From assembly GCA_027922465.2 (NCBI GenBank), contig BQMF02000061.1, forward strand, positions 248,001-312,000: a DNA stretch of 64,000 nt. The letters are read 5' to 3'. Below, piece after piece: positions 40,301-52,300 of this stretch (within the stretch, counting starts at the first letter, position 1; every line of letters starts with the position of its first letter). The stretch comes from Turritopsis dohrnii. Its lineage: Eukaryota > Cnidaria > Hydrozoa > Anthoathecata > Oceaniidae. The notes beneath the pieces are model-generated. The model did no database searches. It was given only the letters and a program-made list of their open reading frames with translations, and was not told the DNA's origin. The translations under genes were made by a program, and so were the position numbers.

Positions 40301-43300
40301 ACAATGTATTCGTTGGTTACATAATATGGGGAATGCAAAATTTTCTTAAGTTCTTCCTCTGTATATTCTGGCTCACACTCATAGCATCCACCAACATCAC
40401 TATAACTTCCGTTAGAATCATCAGAAGCAGAAGAAATATTAGAAAGTTCAGAAGAATGTGATGAAACGCTTTCCGACATGTTCTTGCTTCGCGTCGCTTT
40501 AACTAAACTGTAAACACCTATGACACCAATGACGTCATAGCAGAAAAATCTTTAAAATGCTCTTATTCGCTAATTAAGCAAAAATTATTCACAAAATATA
40601 TATTTTTGTGATCCTCTCATCACACACAATATTTTAGGCGAAAAAAAACAATATCAAAAATTTGACCTCAATTCCCCTTTAATTTTATTTTTCGTGAAAG
40701 CAACGTAGGCTGAACATGGGTGGGAGTGACCCGCCTTAGCGGCTAGTTACCATGTCTTATGATAGAGACTTACCATTTCAGGTGAAATGTAATATGGTGT
40801 ACCAACAACTGTGAAGTTGCCTGCATTATGTGTCGTCATAATTTTAGCAATACCAAAATCACCAAGTTTTACTTGCGCATCTTGGGTGAGAAATATATTT
40901 TGGGTTTTCAAATCTCTAAAAAGACAACAAAGGTGAGCGAGTGAGCCACAGAGACTGAGAGGACAATTCTACAATTTATATTATGCATTATAAAAAACAA
41001 TCTTGAAAAATGAAAAAATGAACTTTTAAGCCCCTATTTTTGTATGAAATGCAAGTGCAATAATGAGTGTATCTCCCACTATTGTGTCTCCAACGGATGT
41101 TCTATTCATACTAAAAACAACATGTTCCATTTTTTCAAGCACAAATTGCAAAATTCATTCTTTTTCGCAAAAGATAACATCTGATGAAGCGAAAGAAACT
41201 AATTTGAAAGAAGTCATGATGACATTCACAGTCTAAAAACAACATGTTCCATTTTTAAAAACGGAATACAGCTTTGTGTCGCAATTTCATGAAATTTATC
41301 AAAAAGAAATAAATTTTACCGCGCACTGACGACCGGAAGGATTCTGCTAAGCATGACAAGTTTAAAAGTAAATATGCCAAAAATATCAGTATTGGTCATT
41401 TGAACATAAACTCTTATCGCTATAAATTCACAGAAATAAAAACATTCATTGGAGATATGTTTGATGTCATGATTTTCGCCGAAACAAAGTTAGATGAATC
41501 TTTCTCTACCGAACAGTTTAAATTCCCAGGATATAAGGAACCATATCGAAAAGACCAGTCAAGTGATAGTGGTGGTTTGTTAGTTTATGTCAATGAAAAT
41601 TACCGTCAAAGCGTATACCGATCGATGACTCTATTCCAAATGACATTGAGCTAATTGTGATAGAAATATCAACAAAAAGTTCAAAATGGATCATCATCGC
41701 AACTTACAAATCTCCTTCGCAAAATAAAGTTCGTTTCTTTAATGCTGTTTGACAAACCATTAATAAACTCTTGTCCAAATACTCAAATTTTATGGTGATT
41801 GGTGACTTAAACATGGAAAATGATAACTTGCTAAACGAATTTACTGAAACGTATGGGCTAGTTAACATGATCAAAGAACCAACTTGTTTCAAATCTTTGG
41901 AGAACCCCTCATCGATTGATGTTATCCTTACGAATCGAGAAAAATGCTTTTCGAAAAGTTATACTCTCGAGACAGGCATCTCTGATCATCACAAATTGAT
42001 TGCCACAGTAATGAGAAGCACCATCGATCATCAAGTTGCAAAAGTTATAACATATCGAGATCTCAAAAATATGAACAATCAAGTTTTCAGAAATGAATTA
42101 CAAGAACAAGTTGAAAAAGCACCTGATTTCTCATCGATGCATCAAAATTTCAAAAATTGTTTGGATCACCATGCACCATTGAAGAAAAAGGTTCTGAGAG
42201 CAAATAACAAAGACTTTGTAGACAAATCAATCCGTAAAGAAATAATGTATCGTTCACAGCTGAAAAATAGATATAACAGGAATCCAACATTAGAAAACAA
42301 ATTAAAGTACAAAAAACATCGTAACAAATGTGTTAAACTCGTCAGACTTGCACAGAAAAAGTTTTTTTCAAATCTTGACATTAAAAAGGTTCAAGAAAAC
42401 AAACGTTTCTGGAAAACAGTCAAACCGATACTTTCAACAAAATCAAAGTCTTCAGAACGTATATTGCTAACCGAAGGTGATCGTGTAGTCTATGATAATC
42501 AGGAGATTGCTGAAACGTTTAACAAATATTTTGTAAATATCACTGACTCTTTGAAAATTCCATCTGGAACTTCAAATTTACAGAACATTAATCAAATCAC
42601 TGAATCGTTTCGTAATCACCCAAGTATCAAAAAGATCAAAAGTAATCACAGTAATAGCACTTTCAGCTTTCGTAATGTCACTGTTGAAGAGGTAAAAGCA
42701 GAAATCAAAAATCTAAAGAATAAAAGAGCACCAACAAGTAGTATTCCTGTTAGTATTATGAAAAGGAATATGGATTTATATGCTGAAAAGTTTACAAAAT
42801 GTTTTAACGAAGAAGTTGTGAAAAATGGATGTTTTCCTGATAAAATGAAAGCAGCTGAAGTAACACCTGTTTATAAGGATAAAGGGGACTCAACTGACAA
42901 GTCGAATTATCGACCAATTAGCTGTTTACCACCTTTTGCTAAGATTTTTGAAAAATTAAGGCTTATTTCTCTCCTCTTTTATCAGGTTATCGCAAGGGTT
43001 TTAACACTCAGGCCACTCTACTTCGTCTTTTTGAAATTTGGCATAAGTTTCTAGATAAAGGCAAATCTATAGGAGTAGTCCTGATGGACTTGTCCAAAGA
43101 CACGATCTCTTGCTAGCAAAACTTTCAGCATATGTGACATGGAAAGCGAAAAGGGACCATTTGCATATTACGCGTAATTTTATTTTTCTTACGGCGTAAG
43201 AAGTTTATTTTATTAAAAATTACGCTTAAGTAAGCGTAATTCTTCTTACGCTAGCGTAAGAATTTTAAAGTTTTTCTTACGGCTTACGCCTTACGCCGTA

Positions 43301-46300
43301 AGAAAGAATTCTAAAAATTACGCTTACGTAAGCGTAATTTTTCTTACGGCTTACGGCGTAAGAATTACAAAAATTACGCTTATGTAAGCGTAATTTTTTA
43401 AAAAAGTAAATTTCTTACGCCGTAAGAAAAATAAGTTCATTGTCTTTAATTTTAGAATGTAAACAAGTGGGGGACGTTAAACTTGTGAACCCCAAACACA
43501 AGGATTGAGCGCCAATGCAAAGCTCGACTCTCTCAATCTTAACTTCCTTGTCTATGGCCGAAACAATAAGTGCATTATATTGAAGTTTCATGGAGTTTGA
43601 AGTTTCGTAAAGTGTGGTCAAAAGTGTCTTGCCATTGATTGACTAAAACGATCAAACGAATGTTTTTTGGGTTTTTTTTATTAAGGTTCGTTAAATAACT
43701 TTAACAGTACACTTTAAATAAGCAAACAAACCCATAGAAAAGCCCTTTCACTTTTTCTTGGATTTGCCACTGATTACAGTAAAATGTTACACTCAAGTTA
43801 ATTATGCTTGAGTAATCATTTATTGTGTTACACTTTCGGAGTGTAAAGTATTACTCTTAATAACATCTTATTCTGTACGGATTTCCACGACTTTCAGAAA
43901 AGCGTCTTCAACCTTATGATGAAAAACTGAAAGAAACAGGTATGTATTTTTATTTAAATGAAGGTGAGTATTTCAAAAGAGAACTTTTGCAACTCGTCAA
44001 GCCGACGTTAAAATGTATTCATTTCCCTTTCCTTCCATTCATCCTACACTCATCCTGTGTCCCAGACTATTATCGGAATAAAGTTACAGAAGTCAATAAA
44101 AATCGCTAGAAACGGTGAACATACATTTTTATGAAAATAAAGAACATTTTTATGAAAACAAAGATAAAACGTTTTCCACAAGGGATCATCGAACGAACAA
44201 CTTAAAATAGAATTAAAGCGGACGGTTTCTATTCGTAGTAACTTTCGAAATAACTGATTGTATGTTTATCTTTAACTGAACGAGAACCAGGTAAAAAAGT
44301 TTTCGAACATCAGTGAAAAATACGATGGTTGATTATGTTGACATGTGCGTGCAACAAAAGATTAAATTTGCATAAGATGTATCACTCTTTGTGCACTCTT
44401 TGAATATGTAAAAGTCAAATAAATATGCAATATTATAACAAAAAAAGCCTCAGCTGCCGACCATTGAAAAATAATTTGTAAACTGACTTCATAAAATTAA
44501 AACTCGTATTATGAATAATGATCACAAGAAATAATAGTTTTATGGACTTGTGTTTCCCCCTTTATAAAGTTTTATTGCTGAAACTTTTTTTCAGGAAGTG
44601 ACTGGGAAGTCTATTTATTTTCATAATCATTATAAAACATATTGATCATGTTTACCTCAAAATTCTTAACGTGAGCTTTTCCAGATGTAAATAAGCTTTC
44701 CAAAAAAATGTATCGTACTTGATGTAAAATTTATTTTAGTAAAAATTACGCTTACGAAAGCGTAATTCTTCTTACGCTAGCGTAAGAATTTTAAAGTTTT
44801 TCTTACGGCTTACGCCTTACGCCGTAAGAATTCTAAAAATTACGCTGACGTAAGCGTAATTTTTCTTACGGCTTACGGATTACGCCTTACGGCTTACGCT
44901 AGCGTAAGAAAAATTGCAATGGCTTGTCTTCCTTACGGCGTAATTTTAATGTGAATTAATATGGAAATTACGCCTAGTCAGCAGAATTTATTACGGCAAA
45001 CAGGCGTAATTTTCTGACAAATGGTCCCTTTTCGCTTTCCATGTCACATATGGTCTTTGTAAGTCCTCTCTTTGTCTTGTTTCTAGCTATTTCTCTGATC
45101 ATTTTCAGGTAGTTAAAGCGAACTCTACTCTCAGCGAATCACTTCGTTTGAAAGTAGGTGTTCCTCAGGGCTCAATCCTAGGACCATTGTTTTTTAATAT
45201 CTACCTCAATGATCGTTTCTATTTCATAAATTCTAATGTTTGTAACTATGCAGATGATAACACTATTTTTGCTGCTTCCACAAATTCTCACGATATCAAG
45301 TCTGAGCTACAGCAATCTCTTCAGTGTTTCTCTGAATGCTTTCAAAATAACTATCTTATTTTGAACTTAGGCAAACGTAAGCTTTTATTATTATTGACTA
45401 ACCATAGAAATGTGGTAGAAAATTTCGAAAAATTTTATATTTCTGTAGATAATGTAATTATTAAACCCTCTAGCGAGGTAGAACTCCTTGGTATCACTGT
45501 AGATCCAAAGCTCGATCTGACATCGCATATTTCCAAGATCTGTAAGAAACCTGGAAATAAATTCTATGCTATAGCGAGATTGAAACCATATCTTGATAAA
45601 GAGAAACTTATTCTATTGGTAAATAGCTACATTACATCTCAGTTTAATTATTGTCCTCTGTTATGGGCTTACACTTCTCGTAGCAATAACAATAGAATAA
45701 ATTCTCTCCATGAAAGAGCCCTACGTCTTGTAGATGATAACACTAATCTCGATTTCTCTGAACTCCTTGCCAAGTATGGATGTAAATCAAATCACGCTTC
45801 AAACATTTTCCAGCTCATGGTCTTACTTTTTAAACGTCTACATAATCTGGGTCCTTCTTATTTTCAGGAAGTCTTTCCACTGAATACCTCTGGTCCTGGC
45901 CTTCGTAATCGTAATGATTTCAGGGCTGGGCACGCTCGCACTGTAAACCGTGGTGTTGAAACCCCATCATTTCGGGGACCACAAACTTGGGGACTTTTAA
46001 GTGAATCCACCAAATCTGCTGATTCGGTGGAACAGTTTAAATCTAAACTTCTAACATCCGAAAGACTTCCTTGCAAATGTCGTCTGTGCGCTACATACAT
46101 CCAGCATGTATAGGTTATATTTAAAACCTTATTTTTATTATTTTTATCATTTTTATCTTTCTATTTTAACTATATTAAGTCGATGTTTATTAGCTACTAG
46201 ATTATTTATTTTAGTAATTTAGAAAGCTGCGTATGTAAGCATACCTGTGGAGTATATTAATGTCATGGCAATATTTGATAGCAGAAACCATTTGAGAAAA

Positions 46301-49300
46301 TAAAATTAAAATTTCTTTCTCGTCTAGGTCATTTTCTTGCTTTCCAAGGAAATCATGCAACGTCCTACGAAAAAGAAATCGTAAAAATATGTTGATATAA
46401 AAACAAACATAAAAGTATCAAAATTACTCTATTAAGTATTGCTCTATTTTTTTTTTTTTTTTTAATTAGTCGCTCAATACAAGGTTTAAAACCACTAATG
46501 TGTATTGAGGTACAAGGAGGAAAGGTGACGATGAACATTACATTTAAAGTGTTGAAGATTATAATGAGAAGGAAAAACAGACTGGGGTAAAGAGTTCCAG
46601 AGAGTGGAGGAGCGAGGAATGAAACTTTGTTGGTAAAAAGTTTTTGATGATTTTGGCATGCTGACAGTGTGATCATGGCAATTAGATAAATATCTTGTGT
46701 TTCGCTTGAAAGTTTTTAATGCAGGGATGAGAGAAGAGAGCTCAGTTGAACATTTTCCGTAAAAGTATTTATAAAAGAGGCAAAGAGACGCCACAGATCT
46801 GTGATGGGAGAGAGTGTGTCAAGTTTACTTGCAAGTTCATCACCAACAGCATTACAGATTCTTTTCTGGATACGATCTAAAAGATTTAGAGAATCAGAGG
46901 GTGCACCACCCCAGATATGGCAACAATACTCAATACAAGGTCGAATAGTAGATTTATAGAGGTAAAGAATGACATCAGGGCTGAGGTATGCTCTTGCACG
47001 AAGAAGGGAGCCCACCTTCATCGAGGCTGACTTAGCGCTTGCGTCAATGTAGGAGCGCCAGGAGAAGCCCTATGAAAAAGTGATGCCGAGGAGACGAAAG
47101 GAGTTGTTTTCTTCCAACTGGGTGCCATTCATGGATACTGACTGTAAAAAGGGATCTTTAGTATGATTTACAGATAGAAGTTTGGTTTTTGTGGAATTGA
47201 ATGTGACCAGCCATTTCTCTCCCAACTCAACTATACAGATCAAACTCAATTTCGTCTGCCATTTCTACCTGGCTGAACAAATCTGATTTTGGAATACAGG
47301 AATAGATGGTTGAATCATCAGCATAGATGGCAAGCTTGGAAATAATGTCATCAGGCAGATCATTGATGAAAAGAAGAAAAAGGGTTGGCCTAAGGACAGA
47401 ACCTTGGGGAACTCCTGCATTGATGGAATGTGTCGATGATGATTGCCCGTCTAAAACAACCTTAAGCCTACGATTACCAAGGAAGGAACGAATGATCTCA
47501 TAAAGGAGACCCTTAACTCCATATGAAGCAAGCTTTTTCAAAAGACCAGTATGCCATACTTTATCAAATGCCTTGGATATGTCAAGAGCAACAGCTCTTG
47601 CCTCCCCAGATTTATCTAATGCAGTGTAGATTCTATCAGTTATCACTGTAAGGAGGTCAGCAGTTGAGCGTTGGGAGCGAAAGCCATATTGAGAATCTTA
47701 GAAGAGGTTATTAGATTCAAGGTGATTAACAAGAGCATTATTGATAAAGGCCTTAAAAATTTTACTCATAACTGGTAGGAGACTAATTGGTCTGTAATTT
47801 CGTGGATTAGATCGATCACCATAATGTTTAAAGACTGGAATTACAGAGGCAAACTTCCAAGATGAAGGAAAGCAAGATTCAGCTATGCACTTGTTATATA
47901 GACGAGAAAGTACAGGAGATAATTCAGGTGCACACTTTTAAAACAGGACGACAGGAATTCCATCAGGGCCAGTAGCCTTAGAAGCATCAAGATTTGAAAT
48001 GATGGAAGATATTTTAGCTGGTGTGATAAAGCAGCTATCCAGTACTTTATTAGTCCTCAAGGGAAATTCAGGAACAGCATGACCAGAGTCATCAAGAGTA
48101 GAGTTAGTACTGAAAATATTAGAGAAGAGTTCAGCTTTATCCTTAGATGATGATAAAACCTCTGGACCATTGAAAATGGGAGAAATGGATGACTTTTTAT
48201 TGTTGGTGACACTTTTAATGATGCGCCAAAAATCTCGAGAGCCAATTTTTTGTGAAGAGATACGATTACAAGTTTCTTGTTGATATGTAGACTTTGCATT
48301 ATTAATGACAGATTTGCAGTGATTTCGTGCTTGGTTGAAAAGAACCTTGTTATGAGAAGACTTCTCACATTGATATTGATGAAAGTAAAGATTTCTGTGA
48401 GCAATTGCTGCAGCACAAGCAGGTGAGAACCAGTGAGAGGAGTGAGGTTTAACACGAAATTTTCTACTGGGGATAAATGCTTCAATACCAGATGTAAGCC
48501 AAAATGTAACTTCCTCTGCACATTTTTCAGCTGGTTTTGAAAACACATTGGACCAGGGGACATCGCGAAGAAAGTCTCGAAAATTATCCCATTCACCACG
48601 TTCATAACTGAAGAGAGTGTGATGAAAAGGAGATTCAGAAGCAGCTTTGCAATTAAGAGATGTTAAGACAGAAACTACACCATGGTCATAGTTGCCAAGA
48701 GGAGCTTCACTAGATGCTTTACAGATATCAGGATTTGATGTTAAAAAGAGATCAAGTAGAGATGGAGATTGATCATCACGATCAGGAAAGCGAGTAAAGA
48801 AGTCAATGATTTGGTGAAGAGATTGAGATAGGGCAAAATTAAGAGTATGAATTCCTGAGTGAGAGATTCCATTTGAGAATTTGAGCCATTTTTTATGATG
48901 AACATTGAAGTCACCAAAAACAAATATGTTGGCACTGTGATGAATTGATAGGGCCTTGTCAATACTTTCATATAGAGTCTATAACAGAACAGTCTTGGGA
49001 TGTTGGAGATCGATAATGAAAGAACAGATAGCTTGTTGAATGGAGCAACAAAAGACGAAAGCACATGTATGGCAAATCAGGATCCTCCAGATCACTCACA
49101 CAAGTTATAGGTAAATTGTCTCGAAGGTATACACCAAGGTCATGCATGTGAGTTTTAGAGTCCTTACGACGTAGAGGAAGATAACCTTGAAAAAGAAAAT
49201 CATTTCCTGTGTCAATATTAGAATTCAGATTACCCTATTACCCCGCATATAAGCGCTGCGCCTATAGCAAGGACAATCAAGTTCTGGCACGATTTTTTTA

Positions 49301-52300
49301 TAAATAATTCTAACAGGAAAAACAGGAAAATTCATTTTTGTAATGGTTTTACATTTTAAAATTCTATGTCTACAACAACATCGTCATCATGAGATGCTGA
49401 CAGCAGAGATGGAGCCAGAAAATGAACACGACAAGTTCGCAGTGAAAATTGTCAAAAACAATGAAGCTGTTGAACATCTTCCAAAAGAACTTTCGAAATA
49501 CTGTACTTCTGCCTTACTTGCAGGGCAAAGATATCCTGTAAAATTACGGGAAAGAAGGAAAACAAGAAAAGGAATGGCTTGGAAGTACCATGCATACGAT
49601 GGAAGGGCCACACTTTATGGTGTCTAAAGTGGAACTTTTTGTAAGAGATTACCTGAGAAGAACAAAATAAGTCGTCATTAAGATGTGAATATTTTATTGG
49701 TTTCGTCCCCTAAGTTTGGACCTGTGATCGAGTCATTTCGACAGGATATAGGCGCATGCGCCATGACCAGGATATAGGCGCATTGCACGGACATTTGTAA
49801 AAGATATGTTCAGTGGGGCCGGGTTAATCGAATTGGGTTTTCAAGCTGTTTTTTTTGTATATATTTTTTCTTTGATTAACCATTTCATAAGGGAAGTTTA
49901 GATAGAGAAATTAAATAAAAGGAACAAACATAACATGTACTTGCAAAAAGTCTGATTGTGTCAATACTGTTGGTTCATCAATAAACTTTCTGCCGTAACA
50001 GAAGGCTCAGGGTGTGGCCTCGACAAAGCACACCAGACACATTTGCTGGGAAACCAACAAATGTCCTGATATTTTACAGCTGCTGATGGAACAGCCTCTT
50101 TTAAGCGCTACCAAAAAAGTCTGGGTTCCTAACTATCAGCCAGCCTCAGATCAGTAACTGAGTTTTTGAATTGTACCATCACCAAGAGATGACTTACCAG
50201 AGTTTTGACACAACAGCGACAGTTCACAAGCAGACAAAGAGCACATACAACAACTAGACAAACAGAAAAAGGTGAAAGAAAACCAGCGTTCAGTGTCCTA
50301 GCTTAGAAACAAGGTAAACTTGAGTTTACCTCTAACTAAGCCACTGATGAAGATGGAGTTCGAGGCTGGCCAGGAGGAAGATCCTACCTACTCCATAAAG
50401 ATTTACAGTTTTCTCAGGGTGTTACATCAGATTTTTCCTTCTCCTAGATGGACTGCCTTCACCACGGCTTAATGGAAACCCGTCTTCCCCATGGGGCCAC
50501 TTGCTACGGTAGCAGCAAAAGCAATTAGTCTGCAATTTAGAGTCTGCGAGTCCCCCACTAAAAACTCAATATAAATTCTAATGAAAGAACGCAGGCTTTT
50601 GAATTTTTGAAGGTTTCACGTCACATACATTTAAAATACGTTTTCTTTGATATTTTATCACTTAATTGATGAAGGAGTTGATATTAATCAGAAAGGTCTA
50701 CATAAAACTGGGACTTTTAGTTACTTATGGTACTGAATGTACTTGAAAATAGATATATGTTTTTCATGTCAGCAAAGCTAAGTTATTCAGACCTTCTTAT
50801 TACCTTCTACGTTTGTTAGATATCTACACTGTGGAAAACTCTCAAAAATCCAGTTCAAAAAGGCGGTTATTTGTTTGAATTCATTTTTGGTTTCAAGAAA
50901 TTATAATTAAAAACATATATTTTTTCTTGAAGAAACACATTTTTTTCTACATAAGCTCTTATAAAGAAAACATACCTTATAAACAGCTCATGCATGTATA
51001 ATTCTTTTGTCTTCTAATAAACTGATTTGGTGGTGCTTTACGATTAGACCCCATTTACACCAACTAGTAATTTTCAACATTATCGTTTACGTCTGTTTTT
51101 CACCAGTAAGACTTATGTACTTATAATGTACTTATGCTGCTACCGTTTTGCGCCATCTGGCTCTTGTTTTATAAAGAAATACACAAAATGAAGTGGCTGA
51201 TAAATTATGTTTGAATTAAAGTTTCCTACATGGTCTGGAAATAGATATGAAGAACACTAAGAATGGTAATTAAATAATTACTGTATTGCTATCAAACAAA
51301 TAATAAGGAGTTACTTTACCCTCCATCAGCGTATTCCATTTCAATCATCAAAGTTCCATCTTCATCAAAACTATCGTAATAACTGATGATGTTCGGATGG
51401 CTGAGCATTCCAAGGACTTTAACCTTAAAAAACAAAACGGTATTGAGATATGTTTAGTTTTTTAATTTGATAATAGGAAACAATGAACTAAAACAAAAAA
51501 CAAAATTTAGTTTACGATGTATCTATTTTGATCATAAACTTGTGAATGTTGGTCAAGTTAACACTAATTTTATAGTGTTAATAAAAATCTTTAAATTGAT
51601 ACCAAATTCTGGTATGTACATCAGACATTCATTTTTTTATAGTAAATTATAAAATATTATTGATACGGAATTTAGTACCTCATTCATTGCTGCCTGTCTT
51701 TCTGTGGCGTTTAACTCCAAAATGGATATCTCCTTAAGCACAACTAAAGAGTCATCGTCCTTCTTCCGATACAACACTGCTGTTCCGTATGCACCTGAGG
51801 ACACCAAGATACACAACATTATTTTAAGCTGATCATTATTATGAAGTGTACAAACTGTAATAATACCTCTTCCAATAGTGCGAATTTTTTCATAATTACT
51901 AATTGATTGAGTACCAACAGATCCGGACCAGCTTCTTAATAAGACTGGATCAAAATACAGTTCACCAAGATTAATGCTAGAAAGCAACTCAGCCAATTAA
52001 TAATGAATTGTTAATTTGGTTGCAGTCAGGATCAAAGATTGCAGTGATAGAAAAGTATTATATCGTTGTCATTTTTTTTTAACCGAATTGAATTTCCCTG
52101 TTAAAATTAGTACAATAACAGGATTCTGGCTTGCTTGGAAAATAAAGCTATTTCACACTAATCATGAACAATACAAATTTTAAAAAGGTTCAATCAAGTC
52201 AATTCCAACTGCTTGAAAGAGAGTTTGAAATAAGCCATTACGTATTTCCATTCATATCTTGTCTCTTTGCATCATTTCCCAAAATGTCTTTGCAAACATT

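Noticed and set aside
45864..46100. 78-codon minus-strand frame
   Set aside because: Antisense shadow of the LINE C-terminal coding region.
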